A stretch of 64,000 bases of DNA, taken from NCBI RefSeq assembly GCF_017349315.1, contig NZ_JAFMPP010000007.1, forward strand, positions 62,001 to 126,000, read 5' to 3'. The notes beneath the pieces were generated by a model. It worked only from the letters and a program-made list of their open reading frames with translations, was not told the DNA's origin and ran no database searches. Shown in pieces: positions 45,894 through 54,863 of this stretch; the first letter of the stretch is position 1; the number at the start of each line of letters is the position of its first letter. The DNA comes from Jiella flava. Lineage in GTDB: Bacteria > Pseudomonadota > Alphaproteobacteria > Rhizobiales > Rhizobiaceae. A program made the translations under genes and the position numbers.

Positions 45894-48491
45894 ATGAGCG
45901 ATTTCAACGAATCAGCGCCGGCGCCGCGCCAGGGCGGCATCGCCGCCAGAGCGATGGCCGCGCGGGGCGCCAAGGCGCCGGATTATCTCAGCGGGCTCAA
46001 TCCCGAGCAGCGCGCCGCCGTCGAAACGACGGAGGGGCCGGTTCTGGTGCTGGCCGGCGCCGGCACCGGCAAGACGAGGGTGCTCACTACCCGCATCGCC
46101 CATATTCTGGCGACCGGCCATGCGTGGCCGAGCCAGATCCTCGCCGTCACCTTCACCAACAAGGCGGCGCGCGAGATGAAGCAGCGCATCGGCCTGCTCG
46201 TCGGCGGCGAGGTCGAGGGCATGCCCTGGCTCGGCACCTTCCACTCGATCGGCGTGAAGATCCTGCGCCGCCATGCCGAACTGGTCGGGCTGAAGCCGAA
46301 CTTCACCATCCTCGATACCGACGACCAGATCCGCCTGATCAAGCAGCTGATCCAAGCCGAAAATCTCGACGACAAGCGTTGGCCGGCCCGCACCTTCGCC
46401 ACCATGCTCGACGGCTGGAAGAACAAGGGGCTGTCGCCGAAGGACATTCCCGAGGGCGACGCGCGAGCCTTCGCCGGCAAAGGCCGCCAGCTCTATGCCG
46501 ACTATCAGAACCGACTGCTCACGCTGAATGCCTGCGATTTCGGCGATCTGTTGATGCATCCGATCGCCCTGTTCAAGGCCAATCCGGATGTGCTCGCCGA
46601 CTATCACCGCCGCTTCCGCTACATCCTCGTCGACGAATATCAAGATACCAACGTCGCCCAGTATCTCTGGCTGCGGCTTCTGGCGCAGCGGCCGAGGGAG
46701 ACGTCGGCCAAAAACGCACCGCCGATCAACATCTGCTGCGTCGGCGACGACGACCAGTCGATCTATGGCTGGCGCGGCGCCGAGGTCGACAACATCCTGC
46801 GTTTCGACAAGGATTTTCCCGGGGCGGCGGTCATCCGGCTCGAACGCAACTACCGCTCCACCGGCCATATTCTCGGCGCGGCGTCCCATCTGATTGCCCA
46901 TAACGAAGACCGGCTCGGCAAGACCCTCTTCACCGACACGCCCGATCCCGAAGACCCGAAGGTCGAGGTCAATGCCGGCTGGGATTCGGAAGAGGAAGCC
47001 CGGGCGATCGGCGAGGCGATCGAGGATCTGCAGCGGCGCGAGGATCACAACCTCAACGACATGGCGATCCTGGTGCGCGCGTCCTTCCAGATGCGCGCCT
47101 TCGAAGATCGCTTCGTCACCATGGGGCTGAACTACCGGGTGATCGGCGGCCCGCGCTTTTACGAGCGCATGGAGATCCGCGACGCGCTCGCCTATTTCCG
47201 CTGCGTCTGCCAGCCGGCCGACGATCTTGCTTTCGAGCGCATCGTCAACACGCCGAAGCGCGGGCTCGGTGATGCCACCGTCCGCCTCGTTCACGATTAT
47301 GCGCGTGGCCGCGAGATCCCGCTGATCGCGGCGGCCGGCGAAATGGTTGAAACGGAAGAGCTGAAGCCCAAGCCGCGCAACACGCTGCGGGCTCTCGTCG
47401 CTGATTTCCGCCGATGGTCGGAGCTTCTTTCGACCAGCAAGCACACCGAGCTTGCCGAGCAGATCCTCGACGAATCCGGCTATACCGAGATGTGGCAGAA
47501 CGACCGCTCGGCCGAAGCGCCGGGGCGGCTGGAAAATCTCAAGGAGCTGATCCGCTCCATGGAGGCCTACGAGTCTCTGCCCTCTTTCCTCGAGCATGTG
47601 GCCCTGGTGATGGACGCCGAGCAGGAAAACGAGGTCGATGCGGTGTCGATCATGACGCTGCATTCGGCCAAGGGGCTGGAATTCGAGACGGTGTTTCTGC
47701 CCGGTTGGGAGGAAGGGCTGTTTCCCCACCAGCGGGCCCTCGACGAGGGCGGCCGCTCAGGCCTCGAGGAAGAGCGGCGTCTTGCCTATGTCGGCATCAC
47801 CCGGGCCAAGCGGCGGGCGAAAATCTGGTTCGTCTCCAACCGCCGCATCCACGGCCTGTGGCAGTCGACCATCCCGTCGCGCTTTCTCGACGAACTGCCG
47901 GAAGCCCATGTCGACGTGATGGAGGCCAACACCTCCTATGGCGGCTACGGCGCCGGCGGTTTCGGCGGCTATGGCGCCTCGCGCTGGGATGGCGGCGCGG
48001 CCTTCAAGCAATCGGCCTATGGCACGCCCGGCTGGAAACGCGCCCAGGCGGCCCAGGCGGGCTTTGCCGGCGGCGATCAGCAGACCCGCGGCGGCGACGG
48101 CTGGTCAGGCGGGCGCACCCGCGAGATCAGCTACGAGGCCGAGCCGGGCGCACGTGGCAAGAGCGGCGGCACGGGGGGCGCCTCGGGCTTCGCCGGCCGC
48201 ATGGGCGCCGACGCCCCGCGCGAGCGGGCGGGGCGCGGCCACAATCAGCCGCCGAAAAAGGGGCTCGGCCTTTACTCCTCCTCCAAGCGCGGCGGCCCGC
48301 GCGAGATCGAGGGTGAGCTGGTGGCGAAATCCGTCGCCCCCGAAGCCAGCCGCTTTGCCGCGGGCGACCGGGTGTTCCACCTGAAATTCGGCAACGGCAC
48401 GGTCGCCGGCGTCGAAGGCAACAAGCTCACCGTCGACTTCGACAAGGCCGGCCAGAAGCGGGTTCTCGACGGCTTCGTCGAGCCGGCGTGA
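45894..48491 (+). CDS. uvrD: UvrD/PcrA-type DNA helicase
   Basis: ATP-dependent superfamily 1A 3'-5' helicase for nucleotide-excision and replication-fork repair, 865 residues. Motif I AGAGTGKT, motif II DEYQDTN, motif III GDDDQSIYGWRGA, motif IV-VI stretches VIGGPRFYERMEIRD, TLHSAKGLEFE and LAYVGITRAKRRA. A Gly/Ala/Arg-rich linker (about 690-790) leads to a C-terminal Tudor-like domain (GDRVFHLKFGNGTV...), the RNA polymerase-binding module of PcrA/UvrD. ATG at 45894 chosen. Confidence 0.95.
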   Translation: MSDFNESAPAPRQGGIAARAMAARGAKAPDYLSGLNPEQRAAVETTEGPVLVLAGAGTGKTRVLTTRIAHILATGHAWPSQILAVTFTNKAAREMKQRIGLLVGGEVEGMPWLGTFHSIGVKILRRHAELVGLKPNFTILDTDDQIRLIKQLIQAENLDDKRWPARTFATMLDGWKNKGLSPKDIPEGDARAFAGKGRQLYADYQNRLLTLNACDFGDLLMHPIALFKANPDVLADYHRRFRYILVDEYQDTNVAQYLWLRLLAQRPRETSAKNAPPINICCVGDDDQSIYGWRGAEVDNILRFDKDFPGAAVIRLERNYRSTGHILGAASHLIAHNEDRLGKTLFTDTPDPEDPKVEVNAGWDSEEEARAIGEAIEDLQRREDHNLNDMAILVRASFQMRAFEDRFVTMGLNYRVIGGPRFYERMEIRDALAYFRCVCQPADDLAFERIVNTPKRGLGDATVRLVHDYARGREIPLIAAAGEMVETEELKPKPRNTLRALVADFRRWSELLSTSKHTELAEQILDESGYTEMWQNDRSAEAPGRLENLKELIRSMEAYESLPSFLEHVALVMDAEQENEVDAVSIMTLHSAKGLEFETVFLPGWEEGLFPHQRALDEGGRSGLEEERRLAYVGITRAKRRAKIWFVSNRRIHGLWQSTIPSRFLDELPEAHVDVMEANTSYGGYGAGGFGGYGASRWDGGAAFKQSAYGTPGWKRAQAAQAGFAGGDQQTRGGDGWSGGRTREISYEAEPGARGKSGGTGGASGFAGRMGADAPRERAGRGHNQPPKKGLGLYSSSKRGGPREIEGELVAKSVAPEASRFAAGDRVFHLKFGNGTVAGVEGNKLTVDFDKAGQKRVLDGFVEPA

Positions 48492-48500
48492 GCCGGGCGC

Positions 48501-48644
48501 CGCTTCGCCCTCGATCACTTCGTCACAAAGCTGTTCCCGATCGCCGACCAGATGGCCACGCCCACCGGTCAGCGCCTTGCCGCCGCCCGCCGCGCCACCA
48601 TGCAGCAGTTCATCAACGCACTCCTCGCCGAGATTGGCGAATAG
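48501..48644 (+). pseudogene. C-terminal remnant of an HD-domain hydrolase
   Basis: 47 codons and a TAG stop reading RFALDHFVTKLFPIADQM then TPTGQRLAAARRATMQQFINALL and EIGE, which resembles the last helices of YedJ-type HD-domain phosphohydrolases. There is no start or catalytic part. It lies in the same frame as uvrD, just after its TGA, and runs into repeat copy B. Probably the tail left by a deletion. Confidence 0.6.
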
Positions 48645-48745
48645 AGCGCCCTGCGTCCGATCGGACGCAGAAAGGTCGCTCTCACCCTTTGGATCGACGC
48701 ATCGTGCTTGCCGAAAATCGATTCCGATTGTCGAACCGATGCTGT
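48642..48745. repeat. Intergenic hairpin repeat element, copy B
   Basis: Begins at the TAG of the HD remnant and reads through the same two hairpins as copy A (AGAGCGCCCTGCGTCC.. hairpin, then the AAAATCGATTCCGATT hairpin), about 90% similar by eye to 11324-11420. It ends just before the stop of the convergent ATPase gene at 48752. Confidence 0.7.
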
Positions 48746-48751
48746 AGCCGA

Positions 48752-49819
48752 TCAGGCGATGCGGGCTTCGCTCTGGCGATCGAAGAGGTGGACGGCTTCC
48801 GGCGCGACGGTCAGGCTGAGGGGTTTGCCCGGCGCCTGGCGCTCGGCGCGGGGAACGACCACGATCGTGTCGCGGCCGTCGACGTCGACATGCAGCTGGA
48901 CATCCTGGCCGGTGGTTTCGGAGAGAATGACCGTGCCGCGGATCGGGCCCTCCTCGGCGATCGCCAAGTCGTTCGGACGGACCCCGAGCGTCACCGGCTG
49001 GCCGGGGCGCGCAGTGCTGTTCGCCGGCAGCGCGATCGAAACGCCCGGCGCTTCGAAGCTCGGCGCTCCGCCCCGCGCGTCGATCGTGCCCTCGATGAAG
49101 TTCATCGCCGGCGAGCCGATGAAGCCGGCGACATAGATCGAGTTCGGCCGCTCATAGATTTCGTCGGGCGTGCCCATCTGGACGATGGCGCCCTTGTGCA
49201 TCAGGACGATCACGTCGGCCATGGTCATCGCCTCGATCTGGTCGTGGGTGACATAGACCGTCGTCGCCTTCAGCCGATTGTGGAGCTGGCGGATTTCGAT
49301 CCGCATATGGGCGCGCAGCTTCGCGTCGAGATTGGACAGCGGCTCGTCGAACAAAAAGACGCCGGTGTCGCGGACCATCGCCCGGCCCATGGCGACACGC
49401 TGGCGCTGGCCGCCGGACAGTTCCTTCGGATAGCGCTTCAGATAGTCGGTGAGATTGAGGATCTCGGCCGCCCATTCGACTTTCTTGCGGATCTCGGCCT
49501 TCGGCTTCTTGGCGACCTGCAGCGAGAAGGCGATGTTGTCGAAGACGCTCATCGTCGGATAGAGCGCGTAATTCTGGAAGACCATGGCGATGTCGCGATC
49601 GCGTGGATGGACGCCATTCACCTTTTCGCCACCGATCATCAGATCGCCGGCACTGATCGTCTCCAGCCCGGCGGTCATGCGCAACAGCGTAGTCTTGCCG
49701 CAGCCGGACGGCCCGAGCAGCACGACGAACTGATGGTCCTCGATCTTGAAGGAAATATCCCGCATCACCTCGACGGCGCCGAAGGATTTCCCGATTCCGA
49801 TATATTCAACGCTCGACAT
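48752..49819 (-). CDS. ABC importer ATPase, MalK/UgpC type
   Basis: Nucleotide-binding subunit of the carbohydrate-type importer on this strand, 355 residues. Walker A GPSGCGKT, signature LSGGQRQR, Walker [14 protein letters not shown]-loop THDQIEAM; C-terminal OB-fold domain (GVRPNDLAIAEEG) for regulation and transport coupling. Last gene of the importer operon; the next gene upstream is the SDR. Confidence 0.93.
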   Translation of the reverse strand: MSSVEYIGIGKSFGAVEVMRDISFKIEDHQFVVLLGPSGCGKTTLLRMTAGLETISAGDLMIGGEKVNGVHPRDRDIAMVFQNYALYPTMSVFDNIAFSLQVAKKPKAEIRKKVEWAAEILNLTDYLKRYPKELSGGQRQRVAMGRAMVRDTGVFLFDEPLSNLDAKLRAHMRIEIRQLHNRLKATTVYVTHDQIEAMTMADVIVLMHKGAIVQMGTPDEIYERPNSIYVAGFIGSPAMNFIEGTIDARGGAPSFEAPGVSIALPANSTARPGQPVTLGVRPNDLAIAEEGPIRGTVILSETTGQDVQLHVDVDGRDTIVVVPRAERQAPGKPLSLTVAPEAVHLFDRQSEARIA

Positions 49820-49892
49820 GGCAGGGACTTTTCTTCGATCTTTGTCTGAATGAGTGACAGTTACTGATTGAAATAATGGAAGAAAAGACCGT

Positions 49893-50618
49893 TCAATACT
49901 TTTGCCTTGTCGGCGTCAGAACGATTTCCTGAACCAGTGCGGCCTGGGGCATCTCGTAGGTCGAAAGGATCAGCTGGGCGACATGCTCGGGGCCGATGCC
50001 ACCGCCCATCTTCGCCTTGTTCGCCTGATAGTCGGCGAGGGTCTTCTCATCCTTGACGCCGGAGAGAACCTCGGTCTCGATCACCCCTGGCGAGATCACC
50101 TGAACGCGCACGTCGTAGTCGGAGAGATAGTCGCGCAAGCTTTCCGACACCGCATGAACGAAGAATTTCGTGCCACAATAGACGGTGTGGTCGGGATAGA
50201 CCTTGCGCCCGGCAATCGAGCTCATCATCACCAGCGTGCCGCGGCGGCGGGCGATCATACCCGCCATCACCGCATGGACGGTGTTCATCACCCCCTTGGT
50301 GTTGATGTCGATCATCGCGTCCCATTCCTCCGGCGGCTGCCGGGCGATGTCGGCGAGATGGGCAACGCCGGCATTGGCGAACATCAGATCGACGGGACCA
50401 TAGGCCGCCTCGCCTTTCGCGACGGCCGCGGCGATCGCCGCACGGTCGCGGACATCGACTTCGGCGATGACCGCATCGGGCAAACCGAGGGCCTGCATGC
50501 GATCGACGCGCCGGGCCATCAACAACAGTGGATAGCCGGCGTTGGCGAAGGCCTTGGCCGTCGCCTCGCCGATGCCGGAACTGGCGCCGGTGATTGCAAT
50601 CAATGGCTTATCGGACAT
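49893..50618 (-). CDS. Short-chain dehydrogenase/reductase, YdfG-like
   Basis: NADP-type SDR, 241 residues. TGASSGIG cofactor loop at residue 10, NAG in LMFANAGVAH, SSIAGRKVYPDHTVYCGTK active site (Y-x3-K). ATG at 50618 has GAGGAG upstream. Lies between the binding protein and ATPase genes of the importer operon, so it probably acts on the imported compound. Confidence 0.9.
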   Translation of the reverse strand: MSDKPLIAITGASSGIGEATAKAFANAGYPLLLMARRVDRMQALGLPDAVIAEVDVRDRAAIAAAVAKGEAAYGPVDLMFANAGVAHLADIARQPPEEWDAMIDINTKGVMNTVHAVMAGMIARRRGTLVMMSSIAGRKVYPDHTVYCGTKFFVHAVSESLRDYLSDYDVRVQVISPGVIETEVLSGVKDEKTLADYQANKAKMGGGIGPEHVAQLILSTYEMPQAALVQEIVLTPTRQKY

Positions 50619-50650
50619 GACGCAAATCTCCTCGAGTCGAAGGGCGGACA

Positions 50651-50683
50651 AGCCCGCGCGGCCGATCAAAGGCCGCGCGGGCT
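50651..50683. terminator. Perfect 13-bp hairpin after the binding-protein gene
   Basis: AGCCCGCGCGGCC-GATCAAA-GGCCGCGCGGGCT. No T tract on the minus strand, so it more likely protects the binding-protein message from 3' decay than terminates transcription. Confidence 0.6.
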
Positions 50684-50696
50684 GAAGCAGGACGCG

Positions 50697-52208
50697 TCAG
50701 CTTTTCAGGACGGCTTCGACCTTGGTCTTGATGTCGTCCATCGCCGCTTTCGGGCTGTCATACTGGCCGGCGAAATACTGGCCGAGCGCCACCGGGATGG
50801 TGTCGGACGAAATCTCAGCCCATTCCGGCAGATCCGGTTCGGAGCCCATATATTTCGAGATCGTCTCGCGCACGACCGGCAGGTGCCTTGTGGTGCCGGC
50901 GCCGACCCGGGCATTGGCCTTCACCCGCGGATCGTCATAGACGCTGGTGCGGGTCGGCCCGGTACCACCGCCAAGGACGGTGATCAGCGCCTGGGTGTCA
51001 GCGGCCGTCGCCCATTGCATGAAGACCCAGGCAGCGTCCGGGTTCTTGGAGTATTTCGACACCGCCAAGCTCGAGCCGCCCTGATGGCCGACGCCCGGGA
51101 TCTCGCCGAAGCCGGTCTTGTCGGGGGAAATCAGGGTGATCGCCTTCGGCGGCACCGCCGCTTCCATCAGGCCGGAGATCTTGCCCGACTTCGGATCGTC
51201 GAAGAACGGGAAGAACTCGCCCCAGGACAGCATCGAGGCGGCGACACCTTGGCTGACGGATTGGCCCTCGCCGTCCCAGGTCCAGCCGTCGACGCCCGGC
51301 GGCATCGTCTTCTTCAGCTTGTCCCAGTATTCGATCGCCTTGATGCCGGCGTCGTTGTTGCCGACGAATTTCCGGTCGGTATCGAAGATCTGGCCGCCAT
51401 GGCCCCACAGCCAGCAGGTCCAGTCGCATTCGAGGCTGTAATGGCCGGACTTCATCTGGCCGGTGGTGCCGTAGAGCTGCGGGCCCTTGGCCTCGGTGAT
51501 CTTCTGGGAGTTCGTCAGCAGCTCATCCATCGTCTCGGGCGCCTTGAGGCCGAGCTCGTCATAGATGTCCTTGCGGTACTGCATGATGAAGATCGGGATG
51601 TCGTAGGGCACGCCCACCCAGCGATCCTTGTATTTGGCGATGCCGTCGACCAGCGGCGGCAGGAAGTCGTCGATATTGTAGTCGGGATAAGCGAGATCCG
51701 GCTTGTCCTTGATCTGCTCGCGCGGATCGAAGACGTCCTGGCTGAAGTTCGCCGCCCAGCTCTGATCGATATAGTAGAGATCGTAGGTGCCGAGCTGCGA
51801 GGCGACGTCGAGGGTGAGCTTCTGCAGCACCTGTTCGAGCGGCAGCACCTCGATCTCGATCTTGATGCCGGAGGCCTTTTCAAAGAACGGCTTGAGGCTG
51901 TTGGCGATGGCGTTGGACGGCGGGGTGGATTCGGTGGCGAGCCGCAACGTCGTGCCGGCGAAGGGCTTGCCGACGTCGGCGAGCCACTTCATCATCTCAG
52001 GCGAGGGCTCCAGCGAGCCCTCCGCGAAGGCCGACGGCGCCAGATTGAAGAAGGGCCGCCGCCCCGACAGGCCGAAGCCGGCTCCGAGCGCTCCGACCGA
52101 CAGGCCGAGCTTTCCGGCCGCGCGCAAAAAGCTGCGGCGGTCCATCTGACCTTTCACGTAGCGGTCGGTCACCGATGCGAGATAGGTCTTGCGTTGCCAA
52201 TCTCTCAT
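50697..52208 (-). CDS. ABC transporter substrate-binding protein, family 1 carbohydrate type
   Basis: Periplasmic binding protein of 503 residues. N-terminal MDRRSFLRAAGKLG is a Tat leader, after 21 residues of N-terminal extension; a good AGGAGGAG precedes the ATG at 52208. The mature protein has sugar-binding-type segments (IEIEVLPLEQVLQKL, YKDRWVGVPYDIPIF). Partner permeases lie directly upstream. Ligand unknown; probably a polyol or sugar. Confidence 0.92.
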   Translation of the reverse strand: MRDWQRKTYLASVTDRYVKGQMDRRSFLRAAGKLGLSVGALGAGFGLSGRRPFFNLAPSAFAEGSLEPSPEMMKWLADVGKPFAGTTLRLATESTPPSNAIANSLKPFFEKASGIKIEIEVLPLEQVLQKLTLDVASQLGTYDLYYIDQSWAANFSQDVFDPREQIKDKPDLAYPDYNIDDFLPPLVDGIAKYKDRWVGVPYDIPIFIMQYRKDIYDELGLKAPETMDELLTNSQKITEAKGPQLYGTTGQMKSGHYSLECDWTCWLWGHGGQIFDTDRKFVGNNDAGIKAIEYWDKLKKTMPPGVDGWTWDGEGQSVSQGVAASMLSWGEFFPFFDDPKSGKISGLMEAAVPPKAITLISPDKTGFGEIPGVGHQGGSSLAVSKYSKNPDAAWVFMQWATAADTQALITVLGGGTGPTRTSVYDDPRVKANARVGAGTTRHLPVVRETISKYMGSEPDLPEWAEISSDTIPVALGQYFAGQYDSPKAAMDDIKTKVEAVLKS

Positions 52209-52300
52209 GACTGCTTCTCCTCCTCTTGCGATGGTTCTAGCCACCCATCGCTGCGGCTTGGCCTTCTGGGCGCGCCTCCCTCCCGGAGGGTTGCCCGGCC

Positions 52301-53173
52301 CTATTGCTTGAGCGAGCCCATGGTCAGGCCGCGCACCAGATGCCGCTGAACGGCGAGCACGAAAATGAACGCCGGCACGATCGCCGCCGCGCCGAGCGCC
52401 GCCATGTTGCCCCAAGCGGTCCCAACCGAGGTGACGAAGGTGGTCGAGACCACCGGCACGGTCTTGATCTGCGTTTGAGTCAGGGTCAGCGCGAACAGGA
52501 ATTCGGTCCAGGAAAAGATGAAGCACAGGACCGCCGTCGCGGCGATGCCACCGCGCGCCATCGGCAGGACGATGCGGCGAAAGATCAGCCAGCGGCTGGC
52601 GCCGTCGACGACCGCACTTTCGTCGATCTCCTTCGGCACGTCGTCGAAGAAGCTCTTCATCAACAGGACGGCGAGCGGCAGGTTCATCAAGGCATGAATG
52701 AGGATCATGCCGAGATAGGTGTCGAGCAGGCCAAGGGTCTTGTACATGAAGAACATCGGGATCGCGACGGCGACCGGCGGCATCATCCGGGTCGACAGCA
52801 CCCAGCCGACGAAGCTGTGGCGGGCCCGGAAATGAATGCGCGACAGGGCATAGGCGGCCAGCGTCGCGATCGCGACGGCAAGGATCGTCGAGCCAACGCC
52901 AATGACGATCGAATCCCACAGTCGCGGCGCCATGTAGAAATTGCCGCCACCGGGAGTGACCGTCAGGCTGCCCTGGCCGAAATGGATGCCGAACACCTTT
53001 TGAAAATTGTCGAGGGTCGGCGAAAAATCGAAAATCTTCGGCGGACGCGAGAAGATGTCGCGGCCATCGCGAAAGGCGACGCTGGTCCAGTAATAGATCG
53101 GGAAGAAGAACAGCCCGGCCACCAGCCAGGCTGCCGCGATCCGCAGATATCTCGAGAGCGAGGAACCGGGCAT
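52301..53173 (-). CDS. ABC transporter permease, MalG type
   Basis: Membrane subunit with six helices, 290 residues; EAA loop DVPKEIDESAVVDGASRWLIFRRIVLP near residue 190. ATG at 53173 (MPGSSLSRYLRIAAAWLV) overlaps the MalF-type stop as TGATG. Confidence 0.92.
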   Translation of the reverse strand: MPGSSLSRYLRIAAAWLVAGLFFFPIYYWTSVAFRDGRDIFSRPPKIFDFSPTLDNFQKVFGIHFGQGSLTVTPGGGNFYMAPRLWDSIVIGVGSTILAVAIATLAAYALSRIHFRARHSFVGWVLSTRMMPPVAVAIPMFFMYKTLGLLDTYLGMILIHALMNLPLAVLLMKSFFDDVPKEIDESAVVDGASRWLIFRRIVLPMARGGIAATAVLCFIFSWTEFLFALTLTQTQIKTVPVVSTTFVTSVGTAWGNMAALGAAAIVPAFIFVLAVQRHLVRGLTMGSLKQ

Positions 53174-54063
53174 CACCACCTCACCTTCGCGACCTTGATG
53201 AAGACATTGGCGATGATCAGCACGATCAACAGCATCACCAGGCTCAGCGTCGCGCCATAGCCCCATTTGACGAAGGAGAAGGTCTGCTGCCAGGCATAGA
53301 GGCTGAGCGTGTAGGTCGCCGTGCCCGGCCCGCCGGAGGTCATGACGAAGACGTAGTCGAAGACGCGGAACAGATCGATGCCACGGATCAGGACGGCGAT
53401 GGCGATCACCTTCGACATCATCGGCATGGTCAGCCGCCAGAAGGTCTGCCACGGGCTGGCGCCATCGATCATCGCCGCTTCATAGGGCTCGGATGGCAGA
53501 GCGCGCAGACCGGCAAGCAGGATCAGCACCATGAAGGGGGTCCACTGCCAGATCTCCGCGAGAAGCACGCCGGCGAGCGCATATTGGGTCGTTGCCAGGA
53601 TCGGCGTCGCGGGGCTCAACAGTCCGATCGCTTTCAGCACATAGGAGATGACACCGAACTGCGGATCTTCCATTAGGAGATACATCATGCCGGCGATGGC
53701 CGGCGGGATGACCAGCGTCATGGTCAAAATGCCGCGCAGGAATCCAAAGCCTGGCTCATCGGCATCGAGCAACAACGCAATCGCCATCCCGAGCACCAGC
53801 TCGACCGCCAGCGCGATACCGAAATAGATGAAGGTGACCGTCAGCGACTGCCAGAACCGGGTGTCGGCCCAAAGCTGCGCCCAGTTGCGCCCGCCGACCC
53901 ATTCCAGGGCACGGCGCCGGGGCACGAACTCATGAAAGCTCAGCCAGATATTGTAGACAAGCGGGAAGATCGTGAAGACGACCAAGATCGCAATCAACGG
54001 CATGAGCCACGGCAAGGGGTGATCGGAAACCACCCGTCGACGGACAAGGTCCGAAGTCGTCAC
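53173..54063 (-). CDS. ABC transporter permease, MalF type
   Basis: First membrane subunit of the importer, 296 residues, with six helices and the EAA loop SEPYEAAMIDGASPWQTFWRLTMP. Only one 128-bp AT-rich gap (54064-54191) separates it from the class II aldolase gene, so both may be one transcription unit or have an internal promoter. Confidence 0.92.
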   Translation of the reverse strand: MTTSDLVRRRVVSDHPLPWLMPLIAILVVFTIFPLVYNIWLSFHEFVPRRRALEWVGGRNWAQLWADTRFWQSLTVTFIYFGIALAVELVLGMAIALLLDADEPGFGFLRGILTMTLVIPPAIAGMMYLLMEDPQFGVISYVLKAIGLLSPATPILATTQYALAGVLLAEIWQWTPFMVLILLAGLRALPSEPYEAAMIDGASPWQTFWRLTMPMMSKVIAIAVLIRGIDLFRVFDYVFVMTSGGPGTATYTLSLYAWQQTFSFVKWGYGATLSLVMLLIVLIIANVFIKVAKVRW

Positions 54064-54191
54064 CTATCTCTCCTCCCGCGCCCTGCCCGATGCCTCCCAA
54101 CATATTAGCGGCAGATGCACTACTAATCTTAATTTTAACAGCTTATTTTCGGCGCGACAAGCTTGTTTCGCAATATCTTTACTGACTGAAA

Positions 54192-54863
54192 TTAATCTGA
54201 ATTTCTCTCAAACTGCCTTCCGTAGCTCGAAAACCCATTCAATACTTGGGAAATCTGTTTATCTGAGAGAATCATCGGCCCTCCATCGAGTTGCAGGCTA
54301 TAATAATATTGCTTAGCTAGCGTCTCCAATTCGACCGCACGCCACATCGCCTGATCGAGATCGCCCCCCAAGGCGATCATGCCGTGATTGGCCATCAGGC
54401 AAGCGGCGCGATCCTTGAGTGCAGCAAGCACCAACTCTGATAATTCCGGCGTGCCGTAGCGGGCATAATCACAGCATTTCACGTCGTTGCCGCCGAAGAC
54501 CGCGACCATATAATGGCAGGCTGGAATCGATCGCCTCGTAATCGCGAGGGTCGTGGCGAAGGTCGGATGGGCATGGACGATGGCGCCGGCATCGGGGCGG
54601 GCACGCAGGATGTCGCGATGAAAGCGCCATTCGGTCGAGGGTTTCAGCGGCCCATGCCATTCGCCGTCCTCACCGCCGAGCGGCATGGTGACGATCATCT
54701 CCGGCGTCATCTGATCATAGGGCGTGGCGCTCGGCGTCAGCAGCATGGTATCGCCGTGCCGAGCGGAGATGTTGCCGGAGGTGCCCTGATTGAGGCCGGA
54801 GCGGTTCATCTCCAGGCACAGATCGATGATCTTCTGGCGCAGCGCGCGTTCGCTCTTGGTCAT
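54192..54863 (-). CDS. Class II aldolase/adducin family protein
   Basis: Zinc-dependent class II aldolase/epimerase fold (fuculose-1-phosphate aldolase, AraD family), 223 residues. Zinc ligands HAH in IVHAHPTFA and His in MANHGMIAL; the Glu in KPSTEWRFH occupies the catalytic acid position. N-terminal SGLNQGTSGNISAR is the phosphate-binding motif. It would split or epimerise a phosphorylated ketose or polyol. Overlaps the HAD gene by 4 nt. Confidence 0.92.
   Translation of the reverse strand: MTKSERALRQKIIDLCLEMNRSGLNQGTSGNISARHGDTMLLTPSATPYDQMTPEMIVTMPLGGEDGEWHGPLKPSTEWRFHRDILRARPDAGAIVHAHPTFATTLAITRRSIPACHYMVAVFGGNDVKCCDYARYGTPELSELVLAALKDRAACLMANHGMIALGGDLDQAMWRAVELETLAKQYYYSLQLDGGPMILSDKQISQVLNGFSSYGRQFERNSD

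Noticed and set aside
45912-47729. 605-codon open frame antisense to uvrD
   Set aside because: Purely a GC-rich shadow of the helicase gene, which has all its motifs.
11324-48745. CRISPR array or transposon ends
   Set aside because: The repeats are few, widely spaced, of unequal length and without regular spacers, and no transposase gene is near.
49902-52349. 815-codon plus-strand open frame over the SDR and binding-protein genes
   Set aside because: Antisense to two well-supported genes; composition is that of a shadow frame.
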